The notes: generated from the sequence alone by a model not told the origin. Positions 29,597 through 39,266 are shown, numbered from the stretch's first letter. The stretch is 64,000 nucleotides of DNA from an uncultured SAR116 cluster alpha proteobacterium (GCA_902524215.1 CABZCK010000002.1:1-64000); one strand, 5' to 3'. Program-made: numbers and translations.

Positions 29597-31716
29597 TAAG
29601 CAGTTTTGAATTTAGATAGAGTTCCTTGGCCAGATAAACTTGGATTTTCCATAAAATAAGAATGTGAACAAAAATTAAGCTTATCCTCTAACTTAACATA
29701 TTCTCCAGTCTGTTCAAGCAACCATGAGTTTTTTGTGTCGTTGATTAGTGCTGGAATAACTTGAGTTAATATCTGGCTTCTCACTGTTTCATTTTTGAGT
29801 GGCACATAAGCTTCTACTCTTGTATATAGATTACGAGGCATCATATCTGCAGACGATATGTAAACATCATTTTTAATAGATTGAAATTCTCCACCATTTG
29901 CGAAAACATATATTCTACCATGCTCTAAAAACCTTCCAATAATTGACTTTACTATTATATTTTCAGACAATCCTTTTACATTTGGCTTTAAACAACAAAT
30001 ACCCCGAACAAATAAATTTATTTTTACTCCTACATTTGATGCTTCATAAAGCTTTTCAATTAATTTAGAGTCTACTATAGCATTGCATTTAATCCAAATT
30101 CCTGAAGGCAAATTTTTCTTTGCAAAATTAATTTCATTTTCAATTTTTTTAATTAACCACTCAAAAGATGAATTTGGTGATATAATTAAATCTTTCATAT
30201 CTTTTGGCTGGATATGACTAGTTAAGAAATTAAATACCATCATTGCATCATTACAAATATTTTTATCTATTGTAAAAAATGAAAAATCTGTATAGATTTT
30301 TGCTGTTGACGGATGGTAATTCCCTGTTCCACAATGCGCATAAGATACAAGTTTATTATTTTCTTTTCTTGTGATTAAAGAGAGTTTTGAATGTACTTTA
30401 AGATCTACCAATCCATAAGCAACTTGAACACCAGCTTTTTCTAAAATCCTTGCAAGCTGAACATTGTTTTCTTCATCAAAACGTGCTTTTAATTCAATGA
30501 TTGCTATAACAGTTTTACCTTTTTCTGCCGCTTTTACCAAAGCTTCAACAATTGGAGATGATGGAGTTGTCCTATATAATGTTTGTCTAATTGTAAGGAC
30601 ATCTTCATCTTCAGCTGCCTGATTTAGAAAATTTACAACCACATCAAAAGTTTCAAAAGGATGGTGAATAATTATGTCTTTATTTCTTATTGCTAAAAAA
30701 CAATCGCCCTTAAAATCATAGATTCTTTGAGGAAATCTTGGCTTATATGGTTTATAAAAAAACGTACTATTAAAATAATTAAATAATTCTTTATAATTAT
30801 CTAAATCTATAAATTGGTCTGTAATATAAATTCTAGACTTATTTATATTTAATTCTCTTTGTAAAAGTTTTTGCGTATTCTGAGATAAATTACTTGAAAT
30901 TTCTAAGGATACAACATCACCTCTTCTTCTTGCTTTTAATGCTGATTCAAATTCATCAATTAAATCGTCAGCTTCATCATCAATTTCAATTTCTGAGTCT
31001 CTCAAAACACGGAACATTCCAAAGTTTTTTAGTTTGTGATTTGGATAAATTTTATCGATAAATCTTGCAATCAAATCCTCAAGTAAAATATATTTATGCT
31101 CTTCACCTGGAAGTCTTACGAACCTATTGAGATTTTTTGGAAGTAGTATTACCGAATTAATTTCTTTGTTTGTTCCGTGTGACATTTCAATAAACAACCC
31201 CTTACCTTGATTTTGTATAAAAGGGAAAGGGTGAGCTGGATCAAGTGTTGTTGGAGCAATAAGTGGAATAATGTTTTCTTCATAGTATTTTTCAATCCAT
31301 TTATTTTCTTTTTGTGATAAATCTTCAATATTGCAAAAGCTAATTTTAAATCTTTTTAATTCATGGATTAAATTTTTTAAGAGCACATCCTGATTTAACT
31401 TGAGTTTTCTTATAAGACTTAAAATTTCATTCATTAATGTGTCTATGCGCTTTCCTGTAAATGGAATAATTTCATATTTTCTAGCCATTAGTTGGTAAAG
31501 ACCAGCAATCCTTACCATAAAAAATTCATCTAAATTCGTAGCACTAATTGTTAAAAATCTTAATCGTTCTCCAATTGGGATGGTCAAGTCGAAAGCAGTT
31601 TTTAAAACTCTCTCATTAAATGACAACCAACTCAATTCTCTGTCAAAAAAAAGATCTTTTTGTCCAAGATAATCTAGTTTTTGTGTCGTCAAATTATTCT
31701 TCAGTTTTATCTCCAT
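29596..31716 (-). CDS. ppk1: Polyphosphate kinase 1
   Basis: Polymerises the terminal phosphate of ATP into polyphosphate and can run in reverse. The 706-residue protein has all four domains. Key motifs are FFDRELSWLSFNERVL at the N-terminus, the ARFDEENN segment, the phospho-acceptor His in DLKVHSKLSLI, the second active-site His block CGTGNYHPSTAKIYTD, and SADMMPRNLYTRVE. The SD AAGGA lies six bases from the ATG but is embedded in the arm of a hairpin (31724-31761), which could restrain translation. First gene of ppk-ppx. Confidence 0.96.
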   Translation of the reverse strand: MEIKLKNNLTTQKLDYLGQKDLFFDRELSWLSFNERVLKTAFDLTIPIGERLRFLTISATNLDEFFMVRIAGLYQLMARKYEIIPFTGKRIDTLMNEILSLIRKLKLNQDVLLKNLIHELKRFKISFCNIEDLSQKENKWIEKYYEENIIPLIAPTTLDPAHPFPFIQNQGKGLFIEMSHGTNKEINSVILLPKNLNRFVRLPGEEHKYILLEDLIARFIDKIYPNHKLKNFGMFRVLRDSEIEIDDEADDLIDEFESALKARRRGDVVSLEISSNLSQNTQKLLQRELNINKSRIYITDQFIDLDNYKELFNYFNSTFFYKPYKPRFPQRIYDFKGDCFLAIRNKDIIIHHPFETFDVVVNFLNQAAEDEDVLTIRQTLYRTTPSSPIVEALVKAAEKGKTVIAIIELKARFDEENNVQLARILEKAGVQVAYGLVDLKVHSKLSLITRKENNKLVSYAHCGTGNYHPSTAKIYTDFSFFTIDKNICNDAMMVFNFLTSHIQPKDMKDLIISPNSSFEWLIKKIENEINFAKKNLPSGIWIKCNAIVDSKLIEKLYEASNVGVKINLFVRGICCLKPNVKGLSENIIVKSIIGRFLEHGRIYVFANGGEFQSIKNDVYISSADMMPRNLYTRVEAYVPLKNETVRSQILTQVIPALINDTKNSWLLEQTGEYVKLEDKLNFCSHSYFMENPSLSGQGTLSKFKTA

Positions 31717-31723
31717 AAAAAAT

Positions 31724-31761
31724 CCTTGAATTATTTAACTTAATTTCATCAATAATTCAGG
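31724..31761 (-). promoter_or_regulatory. Hairpin that sequesters the ppk1 ribosome-binding site or terminates upstream transcripts
   Basis: On the minus strand CCTGAATTATT pairs with AATAATTCAAGG: 11 base pairs with one bulged A and a 15-base loop. The 3' arm contains the ppk1 SD (AAGG), and the stem is followed by ATTTTTT and then the ATG. The same element thus looks like a Rho-independent terminator for the upstream SDR gene and like a structure masking the ppk1 SD. Confidence 0.5.
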
Positions 31762-31800
31762 AATTTGGTATTTTTATAAGCTATATATGTTACCAATATA

Positions 31801-32562
31801 TTACATAAATTTCCCAGCTGTCCATCCTCCATCAACTGTTAAAATAGATCCAGTACAGAAACTGGATTCATCACTTGCTAAAAATCTAACTGCATTAGAT
31901 ACCTCTTCAGGCTCACCAACTCTATTCATAGCGTGAATCCCATTAATTTTTTTAGCTACTTCTTTATCTTGAAAGTATCTTTCAGTTAGAGGAGTTTTAA
32001 TAACTCCAGGAGCGACAGCGTTAACTCTTATATTATTCTTAGCTAAATCCATTGCTAATTGCTTAGTTAATCCAACGGTTGCATGTTTTGATGTTGTGTA
32101 AGCACATCTGGAATTAGCTGCTACAATACCTAATGTAGAGGCAGTAATAACAATATTTCCTGTTTTATTGTGTTTTACACAATTTTTAGCAAACGTTTGA
32201 GCTGATAAAAATACTCCGTTAACGTTTACATCAATAACTTTTTTCCAATCTTCAAATTCTAAATCTAACATTGGAGTGATTTCCCTGATACCAGCATTAC
32301 AAAAAACAATATCGCAAACTCCATATTTTTTATTTAAAACTTCAAATACATTTTTTGTTTGTTCTAAATTTGTTACATCCAATTGAAGAGGTTCTGCAAT
32401 TCCTCCATTACTTATTATTTGATTAGATAATTTTTTTGCCATTTCAAAATCAATATCTGTTACTGCTACAATTGCACCCTCATTGCCAAAATCTAAAGCA
32501 GTTTTAAAACCTATACCACCCGCTGAGCCAGTAATTAATACTATTTTATCCTTAAATCTCAT
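31801..32562 (-). CDS. Short-chain dehydrogenase/reductase
   Basis: NAD(P)-dependent oxidoreductase of 253 aa with the classical SDR layout: cofactor loop ITGSAGGIGFKTA, acidic DIDFEMAK after the second strand (NAD preference), NAG in VFCNAGIRE, catalytic Ser in ITASTLG, YxxxK in YTTSKHATVG, and the C-terminal GSILTVDGGWTAGKF. Substrate unknown; such proteins include 3-oxoacyl-ACP, sugar and polyol dehydrogenases. SD GAGGA is 8 bases from the ATG. It faces ridA across 64 bases. Confidence 0.88.
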   Translation of the reverse strand: MRFKDKIVLITGSAGGIGFKTALDFGNEGAIVAVTDIDFEMAKKLSNQIISNGGIAEPLQLDVTNLEQTKNVFEVLNKKYGVCDIVFCNAGIREITPMLDLEFEDWKKVIDVNVNGVFLSAQTFAKNCVKHNKTGNIVITASTLGIVAANSRCAYTTSKHATVGLTKQLAMDLAKNNIRVNAVAPGVIKTPLTERYFQDKEVAKKINGIHAMNRVGEPEEVSNAVRFLASDESSFCTGSILTVDGGWTAGKFM

Positions 32563-32626
32563 ATGCTAATCCTCACTATTTATAATAGTTTACAATTAAT
32601 TTTAAAAAAAACTATAGGAGTTATTT

Positions 32627-33010
32627 ATGATTGAACATTTAACATTTTCAGATGGTCCAAAAAGAGTGGGTCCATTTAGTCATGCTGTGAAATCTGATGA
32701 ATATTTATTTGTAACTGGACAAATGCCTACCTTAGAAAATGATCCAAGTAAATTAGTCTCAAATGATATTAGAGACCAAACTCATCAAGTTATTAAAAAT
32801 TTATCTACCGTTCTTAAGAAATCAAATGTCCCTTGGGAAAATATAATATTTGTAAGAATTTATTTGGTTAAATTTCAAGATTTTGATATCGTAAATCAAA
32901 TATATGAAACATACTTTTCTAGAGATAAATTACCAGCAAGAACATGCATTGGGGTAACAGGACTAGCAGTAGGCGCATCCATAGAAATTGATTTGATAGC
33001 AAAAACATAG
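32627..33010 (+). CDS. RidA-family enamine/imine deaminase
   Basis: Small trimeric protein (127 aa) of the YjgF/YER057c/UK114 family, which hydrolyses reactive enamine/imine intermediates from PLP enzymes. The family pattern is present: GPFSHAVKSDEYLFVTGQMP, a central IRDQTHQVIKNL helix, VRIYLVKFQDF, and the C-terminal ARTCIGVTGLAVGASIEID with the conserved Arg that binds carboxylate. SD AGGAG lies 6 bases from the ATG. The azlCD pair follows 15 bases later, so a combined amino-acid role is likely. Confidence 0.9.
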   Translation: MIEHLTFSDGPKRVGPFSHAVKSDEYLFVTGQMPTLENDPSKLVSNDIRDQTHQVIKNLSTVLKKSNVPWENIIFVRIYLVKFQDFDIVNQIYETYFSRDKLPARTCIGVTGLAVGASIEIDLIAKT

Positions 33011-33025
33011 ATATACATAATTAAG

Positions 33026-33721
33026 ATGAAAACTGAATTTAAGAAGGGATTAATACAAGGATTTAGTCTTCCCGGTTTTGCTATGGGATCTGCAATGATT
33101 GGCTTTGGCGCCTTAGCATACGAATCAAATCTAGATTACTTTGTTACAATAGCATCAATGCTATTTTTATGGAGCATGCCTGGTATGATTTTGTTTGTTA
33201 CTTTAATTTCATCGGGAGCTTCAATTATATTAATGTTTATGAGCATTTTTTTAGCAAATATAAGAACATTGTTCATTGTACTTTCTGCGTTTTTGACTAT
33301 GAATGTTGCTTCTCAAAAAAATTCTTTTTTAAATAAGTTGTTTTGGGCACAATGGGTTAGTCCGACGGCATGGACTGTAATTTCAACAAATCCAGACAAA
33401 ATTTCAAAAAATTATATTTTTATTTATTACAAAGGATTGGCAATTGGTTTAGTTGTAATGTGTTTTATTGGATTATCAATTGGATATTTTATATTTAGTA
33501 AATTATCAAAAGAACTTATTACGATCCCAATTTTTTTCATACCTTTGTATCTAATGATATTAATCTTAAATGCCAAAGATAACATTTATATTATTACGAT
33601 TGTCGTCAGTGGCTTTCTACTAATCGTAAGTTATCCATTTTTAGGTGATTGGAGTATTTTAACTTCAGGATTGTTATCAGCTATACCAGGTTATTTAACT
33701 GGAAGATTTTTAAAAACATGA
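33026..33721 (+). CDS. azlC: AzlC-family amino-acid exporter subunit
   Basis: Large subunit of a branched-chain amino-acid export permease (AzlC/BrnF family). The 231-residue membrane protein opens with FKKGLIQGFSLPGFAMG and GFGALAYESNLDY; about six hydrophobic helices follow. Its stop codon overlaps the azlD start in ATGA, which couples translation of the pair. The pair may export branched-chain or related amino acids; the actual substrate is not determined. Confidence 0.82.
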   Translation: MKTEFKKGLIQGFSLPGFAMGSAMIGFGALAYESNLDYFVTIASMLFLWSMPGMILFVTLISSGASIILMFMSIFLANIRTLFIVLSAFLTMNVASQKNSFLNKLFWAQWVSPTAWTVISTNPDKISKNYIFIYYKGLAIGLVVMCFIGLSIGYFIFSKLSKELITIPIFFIPLYLMILILNAKDNIYIITIVVSGFLLIVSYPFLGDWSILTSGLLSAIPGYLTGRFLKT

Positions 33722-34068
33722 CAATCTCTTTATTTGATCAAAATACTATAATTTTACTATTTGTAGCTTTTGCAGGAATGATTATATGGCGATATCTAGG
33801 TGTTTTATATTCAAAAAATATTGATAACGAATCTATAATTGCAAAAACAATTAACTCAATAGCCTATGGAATGACAACAGCTATTGTATTTAAAATAGTT
33901 TTTTTCCCTGATAATGCTCTCAATTTAATACCTGATACTGATAGAATAATTCCTTTTTTTATAGGAATTATTGTATTTTTAGCTTTTTCCAAAAATACAA
34001 GCTTTGGACTAATAATTGGGATTAGTAGTTTTTCGTTTTTAATACTGTATAGAAATTATATAGTCTGA
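33718..34068 (+). CDS. azlD: AzlD-family amino-acid exporter subunit
   Basis: Small partner subunit of the AzlCD exporter, 116 aa with four hydrophobic segments (ILLFVAFAGMIIWRYLGVL, MTTAIVFKIVFF, IIPFFIGIIVFLAF, FGLIIGISSFSFLIL). I chose ATG 33718, which overlaps the azlC stop; an in-frame ATG at 33649 lies inside azlC and adds 23 polar residues. The sequence is short and diverged, so the family call leans on its position. It ends two bases before the convergent acyl-CoA dehydrogenase stop. Confidence 0.75.
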   Translation: MTISLFDQNTIILLFVAFAGMIIWRYLGVLYSKNIDNESIIAKTINSIAYGMTTAIVFKIVFFPDNALNLIPDTDRIIPFFIGIIVFLAFSKNTSFGLIIGISSFSFLILYRNYIV

Positions 34069-34069
34069 T

Positions 34070-35233
34070 TTATTCAACTAACTGCTTAGCTATAATTATT
34101 TTTTGTAATTCATTTGTACCTTCGCCAATAGCTAATAAAGGTGCATCTCTATAATATCTTTCGATATTATATTCTGGCGAATATCCAAAACCTCCATGAA
34201 TTCTCATAGCTTCAGTCGAATTATGTAAAGCTGTTTCTGTAGCATATAGTTTTGCCATTCCTGCTTGCAAATCAGATCTTTCTCCACTGTCATATGCAAT
34301 AGCTGCTTGTTCTGTAAGTAATCTTGATGCTTCTAACCTAGTCGCCATTTCTGCTAATTTAATTTGAATTGATTGGTGATTAGATATTGGTTTTCCAAAT
34401 GTTTTTCTAATTTTAGAATATTCTATAGAATCATCTAATGCGGCCTTTGCAAGACCTACCCCTCTAGCTGCAACATTAATTCTCCCTAATTCTAAGCCTG
34501 ATAATATTTGCTGTAGACCTCTGCCTTCTTCAGTGCCGATTAAATTTTCTAGAGGTATTTCAACATCATTGAATTGAACTTCTCCTGTATCAATTCCTCT
34601 ATATCCTAGTTTTTTTAATTTTCTTGGAATATAACCTTGATCTTTATGAACCAATAATAAACTCATTCCTTTATGAGGTGGTGAAATTTCATTATTCGTC
34701 TTAACCAATACTGCTAAAACATCTCCTTGGACTGAATTTGTTATCCATGTTTTAGTTCCATTTATTCTATACTTCGTATTATCTTTAGTAGCTTTTGTTT
34801 TTATTGATTGTAAATCTGTTCCACAATCTGGTTCTGTCAAAGCAATACCTCCTCTTAATTCTCCTGTTGCAAATTTAGGCAGATAATAATTTTTCATTTC
34901 ATCAGTGCCAAACTTTTCTACAGCAGCACACATAATTAAATGGGAATTAAAAATGCCAGATACTGACATCCAAACAGATGACACATTTTCTACAATTTTA
35001 GAATAAGTAACAGCAGACAAACCTAATCCACCATAATCTTCAGATATAGTTGCTCCAAAAAGACCCAGTTCAGCCATTTTGTCAGCTATGTCTTGAGGAT
35101 ATTTATCCTCAGATTCAAATTCTTTAACATAAGGTTTAACATCTTTTTCTAAAAACTTATCTATGCTACTAAGAATAAGTTTATCATTTTCAGAAGTGGC
35201 CAAATTTATTTTTGCTAGTTTCTGATCGTCCAT
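34070..35233 (-). CDS. Acyl-CoA dehydrogenase
   Basis: FAD enzyme that makes an alpha-beta double bond in an acyl-CoA thioester, passing electrons to ETF. The 387-residue protein has the three-domain layout: N-terminal helices, the middle sheet with GGIALTEPDCGTDLQSI and KTWITNS, and the C-terminal helices with RIHGGFGYSPEYNIERYYRDAPLL. The catalytic glutamate is present in AIGEGTNELQ. Glutaryl-CoA or short-chain specificity is possible. It follows MmgE/PrpD by 20 bases and completes the left end of the putative C5-acid cluster. Confidence 0.93.
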   Translation of the reverse strand: MDDQKLAKINLATSENDKLILSSIDKFLEKDVKPYVKEFESEDKYPQDIADKMAELGLFGATISEDYGGLGLSAVTYSKIVENVSSVWMSVSGIFNSHLIMCAAVEKFGTDEMKNYYLPKFATGELRGGIALTEPDCGTDLQSIKTKATKDNTKYRINGTKTWITNSVQGDVLAVLVKTNNEISPPHKGMSLLLVHKDQGYIPRKLKKLGYRGIDTGEVQFNDVEIPLENLIGTEEGRGLQQILSGLELGRINVAARGVGLAKAALDDSIEYSKIRKTFGKPISNHQSIQIKLAEMATRLEASRLLTEQAAIAYDSGERSDLQAGMAKLYATETALHNSTEAMRIHGGFGYSPEYNIERYYRDAPLLAIGEGTNELQKIIIAKQLVE

Positions 35234-35253
35234 TTAGTTTCTCTCTTTCTTAT

Positions 35254-36627
35254 TTAATTACTTAACTCAAATAATGAATCTATGCTGTTCGCATTATCTA
35301 GTTTAAGCATAAAATTTTTAAGTTCATCAGATTTTTCTGTTTTTAAGTATGGTTCCACAAGACCGTCAAATTTCTCGATAAACTCATCTTGGGTCATAAA
35401 ATTTTCTGGATCGCCTTTTGGAATTTTTACAAATCTTTCATGCTCTTTACCATTAACTTTAATTTTAACATTTGCACTCATATATTCTGGGCAATATTCT
35501 TCAGCCTTTTTGTCGTGAGCAGTTTTTATTCTTTTACATAAAGATAGAGTTTCATTATCAGTTAAACTATTTTTATAATCATCCCATACAAAACTTCCTT
35601 TTTTTGCAGCTATAGCTGCACAAAAAGGCATTGAAAATTGTCCATCAACTATATTCTTAGGATTTCTTTTTTCTTCTAAAGGAACACCGATAATATTTAA
35701 TGCTGTATTTGATAATCCAATTTCAACATCCTCTAGCTCTTTAAAATTAAAACCTATTTCTTCTTTAAGTTCTAACAATCCATCTATTGCTGCATGACTG
35801 TATCTACATGATGGGTAGGGCTTTACACCTAAATTAAGAGTTTCAAATTTTTCACCTAAAGCATTTAAGGCTTTTTTAGAATCTCCACCAGAAACAAAAG
35901 AATTTAAATATCCCCATTTACCCTCAAAAGCTTGTTGTGGACCTTTAAAACCCTCCAAAGCTAAAACAGCACATTTTAATCCATTTTGGGCAGCTTGACC
36001 AACATGTGATCTTTTTGTCCAAGATCCATCGTTTAAAAATTCCATTGAACCCGATGACTGACTTAAGGCAATACCAAAGGCTGAAATAAATTGATTTTTA
36101 TTTAATCCCAAAATATGACCAGTTGCTGCAACAGCCCCAAAAATACCACAAGTAGCAGTTGGATGAAATCCTCTATTATAATGCTCAGATGCTCCACCTG
36201 CCAACCCAAGTCTTATTTGAATTTCATAACCTATAACACAAGCTGTAATTAATTGTTGTCCTGAACAGTTTTTCATTTGTGCAGCTGAAAGAGCAGCAGA
36301 TAAAATTGGTGCACTTGAATGAAGAGAAGCTTCAGCATGAGTATCATCAAAATCTAGAGAGTGTGCTAAAGTACCATTAATTAAAGCAGCAGCAGACGGT
36401 GCATAATTATTTTTATCTGAAAAAACTTTACAATTACCATTATCCAAATCTAATGTTTGAATTGCTTTTATCAAACTTTCTGTTGATTCAGCATCATGCC
36501 TTGCTCTGATGATTATTCCAACAGTATCTAAAATAAGTAGCTTAGTTCTTTCAACTACATCTTTAGGTAATTTTTCAAATTTAATGTTTTCACAAAATTC
36601 AGCTAATTTTTCTGTTAATTTTTCCAT
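35254..36627 (-). CDS. MmgE/PrpD family protein (copy 1)
   Basis: Member of the family that includes 2-methylcitrate dehydratase PrpD, cis-aconitate decarboxylase and itaconate-cluster proteins of unknown activity. At 457 aa it carries the signature INGTLAHSLDFDDTH near residue 85, GYEIQIRLG, RGFHPTATCGIFGA and KPYPSCRYSHAAID. I chose ATG 36627; a TTG three codons upstream is the alternative. Only moderately similar by eye to the second copy at 43757, so this is probably not a recent duplication. Function should not be taken as methylcitrate dehydration; no prpB or prpC is present. Confidence 0.86.
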   Translation of the reverse strand: MEKLTEKLAEFCENIKFEKLPKDVVERTKLLILDTVGIIIRARHDAESTESLIKAIQTLDLDNGNCKVFSDKNNYAPSAAALINGTLAHSLDFDDTHAEASLHSSAPILSAALSAAQMKNCSGQQLITACVIGYEIQIRLGLAGGASEHYNRGFHPTATCGIFGAVAATGHILGLNKNQFISAFGIALSQSSGSMEFLNDGSWTKRSHVGQAAQNGLKCAVLALEGFKGPQQAFEGKWGYLNSFVSGGDSKKALNALGEKFETLNLGVKPYPSCRYSHAAIDGLLELKEEIGFNFKELEDVEIGLSNTALNIIGVPLEEKRNPKNIVDGQFSMPFCAAIAAKKGSFVWDDYKNSLTDNETLSLCKRIKTAHDKKAEEYCPEYMSANVKIKVNGKEHERFVKIPKGDPENFMTQDEFIEKFDGLVEPYLKTEKSDELKNFMLKLDNANSIDSLFELSN

Positions 36628-36708
36628 ATCTATCAACTTGTATTTATTTCAGTTAAGTTATAATGTTATTATTTATTAATTTTTTTTCAATTTATTTAAT
36701 TTTTTTTT

Positions 36709-37986
36709 ATGACAGAACCATTTGAATTAACTGCTACAAAAGCTCTTGAATTAATTGATAAAAATAAACTTTCATATTTAGAATGGATTGAAAGTTGTTT
36801 AGGAAGAATAAAAACAAGAGAACCTTTTATTAAAGCCTTTTCCTACATTGATTATACGAGACCAATCGAATTAGCAAAAAAATGTGATCAAATGAAAAAG
36901 AAAAATTTTGGAATACCATTTGCTGCAAAAGACATTATTGATATTGAGGGTATGCCGACACAGATGGGCACACCTTTTTATTCAGAAAATATACCAAAAA
37001 GAGATGCTGGAAGTGTCGCAATCGCTAAACACTATGGCTGTATTCCTATTGGTAAGACAGTGACAACTGAACTGGGTCACAGACACCCTGGACCAACTGT
37101 TAATCCTCATAATTATGAACATACCCCAGGTGGATCTAGCTCTGGTTCAGCTGCTGCAGTAGCAGAAAACATGATACCTATTGCTTTTGGAACGCAAACA
37201 ACTGGTTCTGTTATAAGACCTGCAGCTTATTGTGGAGTTATAGGCTATAAGCCAACTTATGGAGATTTTGATAAATCAGGAATTTTACCAAACTCACCAT
37301 CTATAGATACTTTAGGTCTTATGGCTAGATCAATAGAAGATATACTTAGTATGAGGAATATTTTGATAGAAGAAGAATGTTTATTAAATGAAAATTTAAA
37401 TATTAATGATATTAGGTTTGCGTTCGTTAAAACTCCTTACTGGAATAAAATAGATGACGACTCTAAAGTAAATCTAGAAAGTTTTATTTCTAATCTAATA
37501 GAATTGAAAGTTAATGTAGAAGAAATAGATTTAAATAATTTAATTTTAGAGTCTAGTGAAATACATAAAAAAATAAGTGGATTTGAATTTAAAAGATCTA
37601 TTTCCGCCGAACGTTTTCACCACTATAGTGAACTAAGTGATATCCTAAGAAATGGAAGGCTTAGTGACGGTGAAAATATGTCATTAAGTGATTACCATTA
37701 TTTATTTGATCATCTTGAAAGACATAAACATATGATTAATAACAAGATATCTTCTTATGACTGTATAATATCACCGAGTGCTCTAGGCGAAGCACTAAGT
37801 GGTTTAGAATATACAGGCTCACCAGTATTAAATACAACTTGGACTTTATTAGGATTGCCATCGATAACATTACCAATGTTTACAAGCAAAAATAATTTAC
37901 CAATAGGTTGTCAATTTATTTCAAAGAAGGCTGATGATAATAACCTTTTAAGTATTTCAAAAAAAATACTCTTAGAATTTAGCTAG
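36709..37986 (+). CDS. Amidase (amidase signature family), copy 2
   Basis: A 425-residue serine amidase with the full triad: Lys in GIPFAAKDIIDIEG, cis-Ser and Ser in HTPGGSSSGSAAAV, and GTQTTGSVIRPAAYCG. It differs clearly from the amidase at 17507 in length and flanking residues, so it belongs to another subgroup. It is the only plus-strand gene between the two arms of the minus-strand catabolic block and is convergent with dctM, sharing CTAG for both stop codons. Substrate unknown; amide or lactam cleavage feeding the block is possible. Confidence 0.88.
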   Translation: MTEPFELTATKALELIDKNKLSYLEWIESCLGRIKTREPFIKAFSYIDYTRPIELAKKCDQMKKKNFGIPFAAKDIIDIEGMPTQMGTPFYSENIPKRDAGSVAIAKHYGCIPIGKTVTTELGHRHPGPTVNPHNYEHTPGGSSSGSAAAVAENMIPIAFGTQTTGSVIRPAAYCGVIGYKPTYGDFDKSGILPNSPSIDTLGLMARSIEDILSMRNILIEEECLLNENLNINDIRFAFVKTPYWNKIDDDSKVNLESFISNLIELKVNVEEIDLNNLILESSEIHKKISGFEFKRSISAERFHHYSELSDILRNGRLSDGENMSLSDYHYLFDHLERHKHMINNKISSYDCIISPSALGEALSGLEYTGSPVLNTTWTLLGLPSITLPMFTSKNNLPIGCQFISKKADDNNLLSISKKILLEFS

Positions 37987-39266
37987 CCAAAGTGTGAAGT
38001 TATTAATAATGAAGGTAAAGTAAGAGCTAAAGCTGGAAATAAAAGTACTATTATTAAAACAACCGTATCTGAAATACAAAATGGAAATGAGCCCCTAATC
38101 ACAGTCGTTACAGGTAATTTTGTAACTCCACTTACAGCAAATAAGTTAAGGCCAACAGGTGGAATTACACTTCCAATTTCTATACATAAAGCTGTTAAAA
38201 TTCCAAGGTGTACAGGATCAACCCCAAGTGCTAATGCAACAGGGAAATAAATAGGTACTGTTAAAACTAAAATTGCAACACCTGTTAAAAACATAGATAA
38301 GAATAGCAAAGAGCTCATTAAAGCAAACAAAAATCCAAGCCTTGATAAACCTAAAGTACCAGCCCATTCAGCAATCATCTGAGGCCATCCCATATTAGCA
38401 AGATAAAACTGAAATATACCAACACATCCTAACAAAAAGAAAACCACAGCTGTTAAATTCATAGTCCTTACTGTCGTTGGCATTAATTCTTTTAGAAAAG
38501 TCTTTCTTTTAAAAACCAGACCATAAAATAATGCGTAACTGGCAGCAGCAGCACCTGCTTCTGTTGGTGTAAATACTCCTCCATAAAGCCCACCTAAAAT
38601 TATAACTGGCATCAACAAAGCTGGCCAAGCATCTTTAAATGAAATCCAAACCTCACATAAGTCAAATTTTCCACGAGGTAATTTTATAAATAGTGAAACG
38701 CTAATAATTATAACTGCATCACTTATTGCTAACATTATGCCAGGCACAATTCCTGCAAAAAATAAATCAATAATTGATATCTCTGTTATAACACCAAATA
38801 AAATAAGAGTGATGCTTGGTGGTATCAATAAAGCTATCCCTCCAGCTGAGGCAATTACACCGGCTGCCATCCATTTGGGGTAACCTCTTTTTACAAGCTC
38901 CGGATATGCAATAACACTCATTGCTGCAGCCATCGCTGTTGAAGAACCTGATATTGCCCCAAATAAAACTGCTGCTAAAAGAGTTGCATATGCGAAGCCA
39001 CCTGGAACCCACCCAACTAAAGAATCAGCAAATCTAAATAAACCTGCAACAAGGCCTGTTCTTTCCATTAAAAAACCAGCATAAATAAAAAAGGGTATTG
39101 CTACTAAAGTATATTTAGTTAAAAAGCTAAAAAAAGCTTCGAATAAAGTACTGTAAGTAAGAAAATCATCAAATAGTACACCAATCGCAGTAGCACCAGC
39201 TAATGAAATTCCAATAGGAACTCCAGCAAATAAAAGCATGAATAATGTACTACCTAAACTCCACAT
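37983..39266 (-). CDS. dctM: TRAP transporter large permease DctM (system 1)
   Basis: Twelve-helix membrane subunit of a sodium-driven tripartite ATP-independent transporter for carboxylates. The 427-residue protein starts with FMLLFAGVPIGISLAGATA. It contains the family segments ALLIPPSITLILFGVITE, FTPTEAGAAAASYAL and a C-terminal GSVIPPVGLNLFAVSGVTK. It follows dctQ by 13 bases. Transcription reaches it only past the hairpin after dctP, so it is probably made in lower amount than the binding protein. Confidence 0.93.
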   Translation of the reverse strand: MWSLGSTLFMLLFAGVPIGISLAGATAIGVLFDDFLTYSTLFEAFFSFLTKYTLVAIPFFIYAGFLMERTGLVAGLFRFADSLVGWVPGGFAYATLLAAVLFGAISGSSTAMAAAMSVIAYPELVKRGYPKWMAAGVIASAGGIALLIPPSITLILFGVITEISIIDLFFAGIVPGIMLAISDAVIIISVSLFIKLPRGKFDLCEVWISFKDAWPALLMPVIILGGLYGGVFTPTEAGAAAASYALFYGLVFKRKTFLKELMPTTVRTMNLTAVVFFLLGCVGIFQFYLANMGWPQMIAEWAGTLGLSRLGFLFALMSSLLFLSMFLTGVAILVLTVPIYFPVALALGVDPVHLGILTALCIEIGSVIPPVGLNLFAVSGVTKLPVTTVIRGSFPFCISDTVVLIIVLLFPALALTLPSLLITSHFG

